Below are positions 1 through 12,529 of a stretch of DNA of 64,000 nucleotides, one piece after another. The translations under genes and the position numbers were made by a program. The number at the start of each line of letters is the position of its first letter. Within the stretch, counting starts at the first letter, position 1. Below the pieces are notes generated by a model. It was not told the origin of the DNA, searched no databases, and saw only the letters and a list, made by a program, of their open reading frames with translations. This DNA comes from Epiperipatus broadwayi (taxonomy: Eukaryota > Onychophora > Udeonychophora > Euonychophora > Peripatidae), in contig JAQFVV010006271.1 of the NCBI GenBank assembly GCA_028023455.1, positions 1,001,795 through 1,065,794 of the forward strand. The letters are read 5' to 3'.

Positions 1-19
1 TATGTTTAATATATATAAT

Positions 20-1707
20 TGATTTTAAAATAGTTTTCTATTACCGCTTGTTTTTACTTATTTTTAATCAATTTGATTAGAAACAAGCAGGCTTGTTAAT
101 TACATTCCTGTCTCTTTTCTCATTTCTACTCATTCTAAAAGTGGAGATTTAATTTTATGTTGTTGTTTTAGTTACAATAATCCCTGGTTAGAATTCTTAA
201 ATTAGATTGAGTGGGAGATTAAGATTTGCTCTGCCCTTAGGCATAGAATCTGGCAACAGGAAAGGTTTTCACAGGAAATATAGTCTGGTATAAATGATCC
301 TGCAAATTTTGTGACAATAGGGTTTTTTTTTGCTTTTATTCTTGACCAAGAAGCTGTTTCAAAGTGAGAGATTCAGTATTCCATACACACTTTGATTATA
401 GCCTTCTGAGACTCATACCATTTTTTGGATAGAAGTTCAGACATTTAACTCATTCTAAAAAACTTGTAATTATTAACAGACTTCATTGCTTTACAAGATG
501 TCCAAATCTACTGCTTTGAGTGTGGCCATCATCAAGATGCCCTGCTAACTTAAACAAAGGATGAATCCCTCTTTCAACTCTCCTTAAAATAAACTGGATC
601 CCATGCCTCTATCTTGCTGCTGTCAAAGGACCTGAAAAATGAACTAACATAAAAGGACACACTCCACGTGAGCATTGCTTTACCGTAAGGTAAATACTTT
701 TTCTTATTCTTGCCAGGGTAAATTGCTTCTAATTAAATCTCTGCTCATTCTAAAATTGGTGTGATATATAAAGTTTTATTTATTAGTTACTCTAACATTC
801 ATTATCTGCATTTACTTTTTCTAGTATTTATAGCATTGTTTTCAATTTTCGTTTATCAGAGGGTGCATTGTGAGATTATATTTTATATTCCTAATATGTC
901 TAATCATTTCATTAACCATTGCTAAATGCTTTGGCAGATTTCATAATTTTTATTTATTCACCTGCCCTTAATTGTTATTGTAAAATAATTAATTTTCAAC
1001 ACATTTAGTTTGCACTTTTTGCAAACAACCAAATCTTTTGGCTGGCTATTTATCAGTTTCTTTGTTCTGGTTTTCTGAAAGAAGAGATTTCTTTCTAGAT
1101 TACATAAGATCGTAATCAAATATTTTTTGCTGTCTTGTATGTGAAATCAACCATGTTTGCTTTAAAACTAGTATTATGTGCAGCAGTCCTGCCATTATAA
1201 AGTCAGTAGTTAGAATTCTACTGCTCGATCATCCACACTGGTTTCCTTGATTTCCTACAAGACCATAACTGTTTTCATATCTCTGAATCAGGAAACTAGA
1301 GTTGCTGTTTTTTGTAATTTTATAAATTGCCAGCAGGAAGATATTATCCTATCCATTTCTTTTATTTGTGAGAGAATTTTGCTTCCAAAGTGTTTAATGT
1401 TTTTATGTTTGTCATACTCATGTGCACTCTCTGATAAATATGCGTATTCCAATCTTATTCTACTGTACAACTTTTAATAAAATTTTCAAATTGTTTAAAT
1501 TTATTTGGCTGACATTTTGTCTTGGTATTTTTATTTCTCAATTGTCTAAACAATTCATAAGATCTCTTGTTTCTCCCTGAGTTTAGTTCTGCGCATTCAG
1601 GTTCACATATCCTGTCCACCTTTAAAATAAATGTCTAGTTCTGATTTTCAGACTAGTGGCACCCTTGTGGTCAGTATATGCGAATCCCAAATCTTTCATC
1701 CGTTACA
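20..1707. repeat. LTR-like dispersed repeat, family A, copy 1
   Basis: This block is homologous, with gaps, to 12530-14862. Shared landmarks include TAAAATAGTTTTC near the left end, ACCGCTTGTTTTTA, GCTTTACC.TAAGGTAAATAC and TTTCTCAATTGTCT near the right end. It begins TGATTTT after a TA-rich tract and ends CCGTTACA before (AT)7, so the ends are TG..CA like an LTR. No long reading frame or adjacent internal region is present, so a solo LTR is the simplest reading. A TA-targeting DNA element is the alternative. The copy is about 650 bp shorter than copy 2. Confidence 0.5.
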
Positions 1708-1721
1708 ATATATATATATAT

Positions 1722-3774
1722 TATAACGATCGAAATGAAAGTGAAGATCGAATCTAACTGCAAAAACAATATCTGCAACTACCAGAGCGCCATCTAGGCA
1801 TTTGAGCCTAGAAAAATTTATAAAGTAGGCAGATACGTGCTGTTAAGATTCCACTTTATTTAAATATTCCGATCGTTAGCCCAAGTCACTAGCTCAATGG
1901 AGACGCAGAGATAAATAAAATATAAATTTTATATCTTAAATATAAAAGAATAAAAGCCACTGCCAGAAATTAACACATAAAAATATTTATTTACGCACAT
2001 ATAAAATCATTCTAAATTCGAGGAATCGGTTTAACATTTTTAGATTTTTATATTACTCTTTAATTGTACATTTACATAAATTTCAATGTGTTTAATATTT
2101 TATTTAGATGGTCAAGTATGAATAGACTACATAGATCTGCATTTGAAAAGAAAATATTCTTCCCTGATTTAACCTTAGGCAACGAATTTTGCAATCAACT
2201 GGCGCCAATCCATCTGATACATTCATGTATTCAATGTAGCATGATACGACAACACAAAATACTATACTGTCAGGAAAGTACATCTGAACAGTAAGTAGAA
2301 TTAGAGAAGACATTGACTCTCCACCAACAGGAATGTGACATCTGTTGGCAAGTAGAACAATAAACAAAAAACTCCATAGGAATGGACTGCGGTCTTCTGC
2401 CGACTTACAAACCCATCCATAGGCAAACAGAAGGTGTGTGGTGTATATATGCAATCCTGCCCGAAGCGGATCTCATACTACATCTACTAATTACACAAAT
2501 ATATCCAATCCATTGAGCCAATTCAACTACGAAACGAATAACCTAAGATTACCCTCCCTTAATATAACTTTACAAAACTATGTAGCCATTCACGCCCGAC
2601 TTAAATTTAACATTTAAATACGTTCGCACAGATTATTTTTATAAATTTGCTTTAAAATGTTGAGTACAGATCAGCTGCACAGATTCCACGGTCAAAAACA
2701 TTCCAAATTAAACACAACCGATCAAAATATAAAGTCATTGATAAACGTCACTTGCATAGGGGATATACAAATCCCATTAGCATTCATCGTAAGATGCTTG
2801 CAGTGATATCGTTGACCCATATATTCTAATCGAATGTGAAAACCACAACATAATCAACCACTAATGAATCTATGCAACGTCTATACCCAACTTAAATGTA
2901 ATGCATTTAATAATTTCTACAATAAATATTACTACAAATAAAAATAATAAAATGGAAATGATTTTAGCAAAACTTAACTATATAAATTTAAACAATCAAT
3001 TATTAATTTGAAAATCAAATAAGAGTTCATTTTAAAATTTAAATTAGCTGAATCTTTAAAAAAAAATCACTGACGAAAGTTCTTAATTACTTTTTTTGGT
3101 TGTTGTTAATTTGTAAAGTTCATAGCTCACGGTAGAAGAGTCCAGGTTTCTGCTTTTAATTCCCGCGATGCCTCCATTGGAAGATAATGTTCTGGAGATG
3201 GCAATAGCTGGTTCAAGGTATCACAGTCTTTTCATTTTTCCTTTTTAAATAGAGAGTGTGGTATGTGCGTCCTACCACCTCTCAAACACACAACGCTGGA
3301 ACTGCCCGAAAAAACTGTATTTCCCTTTTTATATTATCCACACAGATTCAATCAACAAAACGTCACTAATCCATCACTTTCGTTAGGGTCCGAGCCAAGG
3401 CTTAGTGCTTCCATTGGTCAAGCTAATTTCTCTTTTTTCTTATCTATCTTTCATCAGATCATTTTAATTATACAAGAGCCCATGGCTAGCTTGCTTTTCA
3501 AACAATTTATAAACAATCATTTCCATTTACAGATTACATTAATTAATACCTGTTTTTATTTTTAAATCTTGTACTTTTTTTTTTTATAAAAAAAGTACGT
3601 TCAAATACTTATTTGTTTTTTTAAAAAAAAATATTTTTAAAGTTTGGCCTCTGTGCGAATGTATATACATTTAACAAACATTTTAATTTTAGCGTTTAGT
3701 TTTTTTACTTTTATTTGCGAACTTTTAAGTTTTTATTTTAAATTAATGTAACGACATATTTATATATCGTTACA
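1722..3774. repeat. LTR-like dispersed repeat, family B, copy 1
   Basis: The block starts TATAACGAT and ends ATCGTTACA, an inverted pair with one mismatch to TGTAACGAT, and lies between (TA)n tracts on both sides. It matches 45031-46915 over most of its length: both contain AGTAGGCAGATAC, TTTATTTACGCACATATAAA and a terminal CGTTACAATAT. No coding frame of note is present; the short frames inside it are chance. A solo LTR is inferred from the ends and from the lack of flanking internal sequence. Confidence 0.5.
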
Positions 3775-3832
3775 ATATATATATATAATAACAATAAAAT
3801 AATAAATATAATAGTAATAAACTATTACAAAC

Positions 3833-3960
3833 AGTCTTTTAATCCACAGAAATACTTTTGGTTAAATCTTTAACCTGCTTCAACTGCTGTTAAATTCAAA
3901 TAACAAAACTGAAACGAACGTCATCAACTCAAATCTCATGAATCCCGAATCTTAATGTTA
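3833..3960. repeat. Short dispersed repeat (about 125 bp), copy 1
   Basis: Similar to 18506-18628. Both carry GAA.TACTTTTGGTTAA, a TTAAATTC.AA stretch, CATCAA.TCAAAT and end near TTAATGTTAG. The family is not recognised. Confidence 0.45.
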
Positions 3961-6900
3961 GCAGCTTGTCTATAAATTAAATTTATTTATTTTAATTAAA
4001 ATTGCCTCCTTAATTTTTCTTTTATTGTGGTTTCTCTCTTCCTAAAGAATCTTCACACTTTCAATCTCAAACTTATATTTACATGTCCTTTCATGATCTA
4101 AAAAAACTGAAGCAGACATTAAATCACTATTATTTTTAATATAAATATATATATTAAGTTGACTGGTTTGTAAAATGTTATTTGAATTTTTAAGCAGACT
4201 TATAATTTCAACCCATTATTTGTCATTGGTGGTATTTCTGAATTATTTAGGAACTTAGATAATGATAAGAAATAAATATAGATATTCCGCCTATTCGTTG
4301 TATTGCCTTGATAATAGACTATTGAATTATTTATCGGTGATGTATAAATTTGAGAGCATATTACGCAATTTATATAAAATAACCAATTAGTTTTTGGCGC
4401 TTATAATATATTGTATATATAATATTGTAGTTTGTAAGTTTGGTAAAAATAAATATTAATATATTTGAAAACATTTTATTTTTGGTCAATTTATAAAAAG
4501 ATTATTTAAAGTTCTAGCCACAATTATTATTTCATTCAGTTATATGTAACTACTTAATATGTATGATCTATTTAAGAAGTTAAATAACAATAGGAAGTGG
4601 ATATGTCATTTTCTGTCTAATCATAATAGCATCTTGTCAATGGTGATTGCTGATACATATACGCACGAGGGCTGTGATAAATAATTTATATATATATGTT
4701 GGTTTTCTTATTTGAATATATTAATCTTTGTATCAAATTTCTGACAAACTATTGGCCAACATCCGTCTTAGTTATATGAGTAAAGATAATACATTTATTA
4801 CGGAATCACAATTGATATTATTTGTCATATGTGACTTAACAATACGACACAAATTTATGGTTGGAATCTGATATTTTCTGATCTATTTTTGTATTTTATA
4901 AATTGTTTGCTGATACTTATATTAGTGTGCAAATACAAAATTAAGTGCTATTTTAAGTTTTAGTTCTGTTTATTATGTATATAACTACAGACTTAAGCAA
5001 AGCAACCAATTAAAAACAACCCACGGAAGGGCAATCGTCTCTTCTGCATTTCCTCATATGTGTTTACACGGGCTGACCTTTTTTCGTTATGTTTTCTTTC
5101 AGTTAAAATTATTTTGATATTTAAGTTTCAATATTATATCGATATGTATATTGTCTACGAGTTTGTTATCTTAGAAACTTAAGAGCTACCATCTCTGTCA
5201 GGTGAACGAACTAATCCTACAGCAGATGCACATACAATATATAATTATATTACGTCATACTTTTTCTTAGTATTACGAAATTATTATAATACTCAATAGA
5301 ACGAGTAGGTTTTTCTAATTATTTACTTAAGTGCCTCGCAGCAGTATAATGATTAACTTATTTATAACTGATGCTATAATATACTTTAAAGACGAAAAGG
5401 TTCATGTCCAAACAAACTTTGTTAGAATAGAATTTTTTTTTTTATAATAATAAATAAATAAATATTTGGAAATAAGTCTTTTTTTTAAAAAAAGTTTTCT
5501 TTATAACTTCCTCATCTTTTCATTATATCTTCTATTTTACTTTCTATATTACATATATAAATGTAGGTTTAAGCCTGTACAATGTATTTAATTTAAAAGA
5601 TTAAAAAATGTAATTTAAATAACTGTGTAAATCATGTACTCACAACTAACAATCTTTGTGAAGACAACAAAGCAATTATCTTTCATATATATGAAATTCA
5701 GCCGAAAGACTTAATAATTTTAAAATACTTTTGACTGTATTGTTTTGACAGTCAATTTTGAGAAGTCCGTTTAGTGCTAAGCTAAACATAAATAACTATA
5801 TTTAATTTATCAGGAAATGGGTTCAAAAACCTTGGAGCTTGCACAGCCAGTCACTTTTACAAACCTACTTATTTAAGTTCGACCGCTTTCCCCCCTCACA
5901 TAATTGTGTTTTTTTTCTTTTATGCAAAATATTGTTAATATGTTGTATTTTTGTTTCGTAAAATAAAAAGTGCGTTGATTAAAAAAAAAAGTGAAAATAT
6001 ATACAATATAATGTCTGTGTATGTAAATTTTTTAAAATTTAAATATTTAAGTATATACAACATTATAAAACACATTTCTTACTAAAATGATAGAAGAAAG
6101 TTTAGTTTAGGATTTATAGAAGACGCTAACTACCTTTTCAAGTAGGCAGCATTTAACTAATTTATTATATAAGAAAGTTAATAACATTGTTAAGATAAAA
6201 TTAGTAAATAAACTCTCAAATAGTGAAAATTATAATTATTGGGTTTTAAACAGTGATGATGTTAAAGCCATAATACATTAAGTAAAACAATTAGAAAGTT
6301 TTTACAGAATGTTAACACTAAATTATAACCATGAAAAAAATCCATGCTCAGTACGTCACAAACAAAACATCACAAAAATTTCACTGTTTCTATAACAGAA
6401 CCATCTAATGTAAGTTAAATTAACCAATGGATACTACATTTCAGTGCTATATCTTATTTCAGAATGACCAATACTCACTGGTGATCATTAATTATTTATA
6501 CTTAGATTAAATGGATCTGGAATCGAGTGAATAGAAAGAATTACGACTTCTAATATTAACATTATCTATATTTCTGCGATAATAACAACATTATTTAATT
6601 TCATACTCCAGTTTGTCAGGAATGTCAACATTATATTTATTGCAATTCAATCAATTTGTATTCATCCCAGTCTTTAAGATATGGAATATACAGTTTTATC
6701 AAAAAAAATATGTGTCTTTTTTATTAGTTTTTTTTTTAAGATAATAGTTTCTATAACTTTTTCACTCTTTGTATATTTACTGTGATGAGAAATGTCAACT
6801 CTTCATTTAAAATGAATTACATATATTTTGTTTTCCTGTTTTTTTTTTTAAATTTAATTCTTTGTAAACATATTCCACACCCTTTATGCTATAATCTCTG

Positions 6901-8565
6901 TTTATCTTTTAATATTAATCTCTGAAACTTACATTCTTTCCCATTTCACAATTGCTGTATATTTCATTAAGTTACTATTGATTTTTGTAATTTGTCTTTC
7001 AAAATTCTAAATATTTTAATGTTTTAATGTTTTTTTTCCAGTCACAGTGTTTCATTTTGATAAAAAAATTTACCTTTCAAATTACTATTCTTTGTTTCTG
7101 TTACTTTTATACTGTTCTTAGTAGATAAATGCCCTGCTGGATTAATAAAATGGCTAAAAGATTGGACTCTGCAGCACAGGATTTAAAAATCATGTCCCAA
7201 TTCTGGAATTTTTGGTATCAAACTTTTTATGTACATATGATACTGCTGTTGGTATTATTTTTATAACCAAACATACAAAAACATATAATTGGCTTAAAAT
7301 TAGGGTCTTTAATATAGATAAAAGCTTGAATATTATAAAGAATTTCTATTAAATGCATAACTGGATTAGTTACAACTTTAAATCATAGATCTTAATGAAG
7401 GAGTCAAAAACCAAAAAATGACCTGAGATAAAAACGTGTAGCACTTGACTATCTGTTCTCCATTAATTATTCAAATTATTGTAGACGGATCTAGAATAAG
7501 ATGGAGAAAACCGTTATTTATAGTGAAATATTTTATGAAAGTTTGGACTCTCAACAAAATACTTAAAAATTATTGTTCAAGCTTAAAATCTATTGAAATA
7601 TTTCAGAAAATTCAGATATCTGCTGTGGATATCGTTTTTACATCATTTGCCTTCTTTACATTATTATATACTTTATATATTTTTCATAACTGATAATTTC
7701 CAGTGTTGAATCCATCAAACACAAATATTCTTAAGATATTTATTGTTAATTAATTAAAATATGAACCAATTGTCTTATATCTCTATTTGGAAGTGTCATA
7801 TCTGATTCTTTTTTTTTTTTAAAAAAAATAGAATGTCTATCCTCTTTTTTTTTCTAAATAAAATTATAAAATTGGGAAAGATTTGTCTTATATTGCCCGC
7901 AGTATTTTGTCATTCGTATTTTTCCCATTCCAATATTAAAGTCTTTTAGGATCCATTTAAATGTCATTTCTTCGATTCAAAGTTATTCCGGAAAATATAA
8001 AGATTACCATAATCCTTTTTAATTTTAAGAAATGCAAGAATTCAATACCATCTTAATATTTAATTTTATATATAATACTTAATTTCTCATATAAACCTTT
8101 TCTATATATGTACATTTTAATATATATAAATAGCATACTATAAATAGTAGTGTATAAATATATTGCAGTTTCATTTTCATTGATTTCAGAAGATGTTGAC
8201 ATCAGTTCAAAGAATGAGGATGAGACTTGCATTTTATTTGCTTTGAATAATAATATAAATTGCTAAATGAAACAAAAATATCTTTAGTTTGTTAGATTTT
8301 GTAGGTTCCATTCAACTGCTGCTATAATTTAAATATCGTCGAATTTAAGTTTTCTAACTTTTAATCTCCATAATATTGAGTTGCAATCAAAAAACGCTGA
8401 TTTATTTTGTTAGATAACTAATACTTTTAAACTGATTACCAGTTGAATTTCCTTGAAGGTAGGATGAATATATGCGTATATATATATATACATACGATTT
8501 TTTTAAAAATAGATATTTACTATCTTAGCAAACAACACTAAGTTATGATTCTTATTATCAAAGAG
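3961..8565. other. AT-rich intergenic DNA, no gene seen
   Basis: Stops are dense in all frames and I find no coding, RNA or repeat structure I can name. There are short A/T homopolymer runs (for example near 5434, 5482 and 7812) and small TA tracts (near 4690 and 8478). The 82-codon open stretch at 7445-7693 has no recognisable domain and is treated as chance. Confidence 0.6.
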
Positions 8566-8569
8566 ATGT

Positions 8570-8750
8570 ATCAGTGGTACAAGATTAGTTATTCAACTTA
8601 ATGGAAAATATAATATGCAGATACTTCAAGTATATGCCCCAATACATTCTCATTTTGAAAAAGTAGAAGATTTTTCTATGGATATATAAAGTGCTTTTAA
8701 TCAGACCATACATTATTTTAAAACTATCATGGAAGACTTTAACGCTTCAA
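8570..8750 (+). pseudogene. RTE-type LINE fragment, endonuclease region
   Basis: Reading through frameshifts, the plus strand gives a core like LNGKYNMQILQVYAP, followed by a segment ending near the position of the MGDFNA-type motif (here MEDFNA, close to 8730-8748). This is the APE-type endonuclease region of RTE-clade non-LTR retrotransposons. Only about 180 bp remain, with in-frame stops. It abuts an oppositely oriented RTE fragment on its right. Confidence 0.6.
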
Positions 8751-8751
8751 C

Positions 8752-8960
8752 TTTCCATCTATTATCATCTCTTCTAGCAATCCAGTGCCACTTTAATCTC
8801 TTAATTCTTTCAATGATTTTAAACCCTACTTGTTACTCCTGACATATATCGCTCTATATTTCATTGAGTGTTCTGAAGGCGCTGTATTACTCTTTTGTTA
8901 TGTGCCCAAGTCTCAGATCCATAAGTAAAAACTGGTAAAACACATTTTTAAAATAACTTT
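8752..8960 (-). pseudogene. RTE-type LINE fragment, region after the RT
   Basis: Minus-strand translation across frameshifts gives fragments such as FTYGSETWA, then a QRLQNTQ-like and a RIKRLKWHW-like segment. This order (TYGSETW, then RLQ.TQR, then IKRLKW.W.G.) is typical of RTE elements downstream of the reverse transcriptase domain, and is also seen in the larger RTE copy at 29590-30975. No 3' tail follows; the plus-strand endonuclease fragment begins instead, so the junction is a rearrangement. Confidence 0.6.
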
Positions 8961-9242
8961 CTTTTCAAACACATATACATATTTTTTTTTTTAATATTAA
9001 GTTATTTCTATTAAAAAAATTCAATCCAAGTTTAATTCTATACTAATTTTATTCATTAAGTTTCCATCTGCATTAATAATTTGACACACTATTTTAAGAA
9101 CTGCATCAAAGCTAGTTGGTACAAAAAAGATATAATTTATCAGTAAATGAACATACATAAATCAAATAATTATTAATCTTAATGTTTATATCAATTTAAT
9201 AATAATAAACTGTTTTTCTCTTCACTAGTCAAAATTGTAATT

Positions 9243-10562
9243 ATAAATATGCGACTTTTTTCTCATGCATTAGTGAAGCTATAATTATACTTAAAATAAT
9301 GTGTAAAAAGTCTGCTTAGCACTTTCGAGAATCTCATACTCATAGCTTTGTGAATGAATACTGTTGTTATTTATTGTACACATATGCAATGGACTAATTA
9401 AATATTCAAACTCATTTGCATATGTGTACAATAAATGACAACAGTATTCATTCACAAAGCTATGAGTATGAGATTCGAACATTAAATCTCGAAAGCGCTA
9501 AGCAGACTTATTATACATTATTTTAAGTATAATTGTTATTATTATACACCTGGGTCTCGTTTTACGTGATAGATAGGTTCCTCAGAAAACACGCCAAACG
9601 AAATCGTGCAAAAGTAGACGTAACTTACCTTGAAAAAGAGGGGATACGGACTGAGATTTTTCAAAATTCGCGTAAAAGCAAAGCACGAACAGTAAAATTA
9701 CTTTAAAATTCGTGCAAAAAAAAAAAAAAAGGAAATAAAATATGACTAATAAAAAATTTCAAATTTGAAAAAAAATTGATACAAGACAAACTTTTTTTAA
9801 CTATAATATTTAATTTTATTCAAAACAATATATTTTTATGCATAATTTACAGTAATTTACATTTTTTTATACACGTTTTAATTATTAGTTTTAATTATTA
9901 TCGCGATTTGCCAATAAACAGTTCATTTGCAAACTTGTAAAAAAATCAGATTCTTCACATGAGAAAATACAACTAGCACAAACGTCACTCTCATGTTGTT
10001 AATGGTTTTCTGGTGACAACGTAATTAGTAATTAATCTAACAACTAAAAATTAAATTCTTATTTTGTCTTTAATTTTTTAATTTTCAATTTTAATTGTGC
10101 TCACTGCTATTACTGATTAAAAATAAACTTGGGACACTAAATGATTAATAATTGATTTTAAAAAGTAAAAACAGAATGTGATTTTAAATGCAAAATTAAC
10201 ACGCACAATGTTTGAACAAATTTACATTATAATCTTGTAAAATTTAATGTGTGTATACATAAAATGTGGAAATCATGATTTTAATTTCATTATTGCATAA
10301 AATCTTACTATTATAAAGCACTGAAAATATTGAAATTACTAAGATGAAAGTCGAATAAGAGAAACTTATTATTTAAAGTAATAACGCCTTATCGGAGTTC
10401 GACTTCCGGTGAAACATGGAAGTTCGACTAAGTGAAACATGGAATCGCGTAACTTCAAAATCGTGTTAAATATGTCCGCGTAAAAAGAGACCCGGGTGTA
10501 CATTATTTTAAGTATAAGTATAGCTTCACTAACGCATGCGAAAAAAGTCGCATATTTATAAT
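9243..10562. mobile_element. Foldback (palindromic) element, interrupted by a MITE
   Basis: Sequence at 9243-9300 (GCGACTTTTTTCTCATGCAT, then AGTGAAGCTATAATTATACT) recurs inverted at 10502-10562. Inside it, 9290-9400 and 9412-9535 form a second long near-perfect inverted repeat around a centre near 9408, with arms including CAAAGCTATGAGTATGAGAT. The 9547-10498 element sits in the right part of this structure. The short minus-strand open stretch 9291-9482 is a by-product of the palindrome. Confidence 0.65.
9547..10498. mobile_element. MITE with TA target duplication
   Basis: The ends are inverted: CACCTGGGTCTCGTTTTACG at the left, and TAAAAAGAGACCCGGGTG at the right. Each end is flanked by TA (9545-9546 and 10499-10500), as for Tc1/mariner-type insertions. 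The 952-bp interior has no transposase frame. A duplicated GAAACATGGAA lies near 10410-10445. The superfamily is inferred from the TA duplication only. Confidence 0.6.
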
Positions 10563-10569
10563 TTAATAA

Positions 10570-12188
10570 TAATAATAATTCTATGATTAACATATATTTA
10601 TTGTATTCCTTATTTTTACTATGATTGACAACAATCCTAAAATATACGTGAAACTTTTTATCTATATTGATATACAATTTTTAAAAATATATATAAACAA
10701 ACAGTGAAGTGAATTGGATGTAAATGCAAATCAAATTTATCCTCTCTTAAAATTGAATTTCGGATTCTTAATGTATATTATATAGAGAAAAGATATAAAA
10801 TAATGCATTTATAATATTAATAAAATACTAAATGTTAAACCTTGAAATACCCAATAGAATAAGTAAAAAAATTGCGTTCAAATACAATTAAATAAACTTA
10901 TGAAATAAATAAATATAAACATTCTTATCTAGATACTCAAATTTGCATAATTTTTTTTAATTTTGTAAGCTAATTCGAACTCCTGGTTTGCATGATCTGT
11001 TCAAATTTCATTTCAGTACATGTTTTTTTATGAACTGCTCTTTTGTTGACAAATTTCTCCTCCTCTTTGATTTGAGATTACTTTTTTTTTTTAATATTAA
11101 ACTTTTATTACACTATTACCTTTATATGTAGAGATTTATCAATTGGTCATGACATAAGAGAGGCAGACAGGCCCTTTGAGAGATCCAAAAGACTACATAT
11201 TGTTAGCATTATCTACAACCGATACAGCTGGAGGATCTAGTAATTCATTTTGGTGATTAAAGTAATGTAGTAAAGCTTTGCCTTGCTGCTATGGTGCAAT
11301 ATAATTTTCCTTTCTATGTAAATTTTTTGCTTAATAACCAACATTTCTTAAAGTGTGGATATAATTTTTAATGCCCTTAACCCTGCATGAATTTAGCACA
11401 CAACTTCTAAAAGCTAAAATGTTGAGTCCATCTAATTATTGATATTACGCCTTAAATAGTTTTCAACTTATAACACAACTAAAATCATTGCTTCTTAATT
11501 TCACATTGATTTTTTATTTACAAATTCAATCTTTTTAACAAGGGAAAATGTACTAATTAACTAAGTGCATGTTTGTCTGTTTATCAGTAAAAAAAAGTTT
11601 TATTATTTACTCCTCTGTTTGTTGGCTAAACTGTTTATAGTTTTAGCCAGATTCCTAATCAACTTATTCCAATTTTAATAAACTTCACTAATAATAAAGC
11701 TTTACCTTAAAATCATTTTTCTTTAAATATTATAATTTTTATTTTATTTTATGGCAGTATTCTTATAAATAACATCATCAATTTTGTATGATGTTATTTG
11801 TACTCGTGAAATATAATATTTAACGAAAATTAGTAAGTATTCTACAGTTCTAAACACTTTTTATCATTTTCATATTTATAATTTATTAATTCTTGACAAC
11901 ATTTTACCTTTTTATTATACCAATTATTTATTTTTTTAGACATATTTGAGATTAATAAAACAATCACCTATACTTTTGTTATTCATAAAACAATGACATA
12001 TGCATTTATTATTTATTTAAATTTTTATAGATGAAATATATTTCTACCAAACTGCAGGGTGTGTGTTTTATTAACAATCATATATGTGTTTTGAGAGAGT
12101 TCAAACAAGAAAATGCTTGTTTATTTTACAATAGCTTAATACTCAATAATTGACTGTGGCCATATGTGCAACATCTATCACAATTCCA

Positions 12189-12219
<31 letters not shown>

Positions 12220-12529
12220 TAAATTCCAACCAATAACCACCTAAACATTCACAGTAAAATATAGTAATCAATATTTCCCACTGCTGTCAAGGCAACCTTC
12301 ACACCTTTTAATAGCAAGAATGGAAATCCATTCTTACTAATGGTCCATTGAATATATATGGACACTTAAAGCTTGCAACTGGTTTCATTACCAAAAATTA
12401 AAACCTTTTATTTTAATTAAATTTCTAATGTTAAAAATTTTTAAAATTATTTAAAAGTTGTACATGTATTAACACACATACTCGTTTGAGTTTAAAATAT
12501 CTCATTCTATTTTTTTATATATATAAAAT
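10570..12529. other. AT-rich intergenic DNA with a CT/AT microsatellite
   Basis: No gene or recognisable element is seen. A (CT)n(AT)n microsatellite lies at about 12190-12221. A small hairpin lies near 11768-11798 (AATAACATCAT...ATGATGTTATT). Confidence 0.6.
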
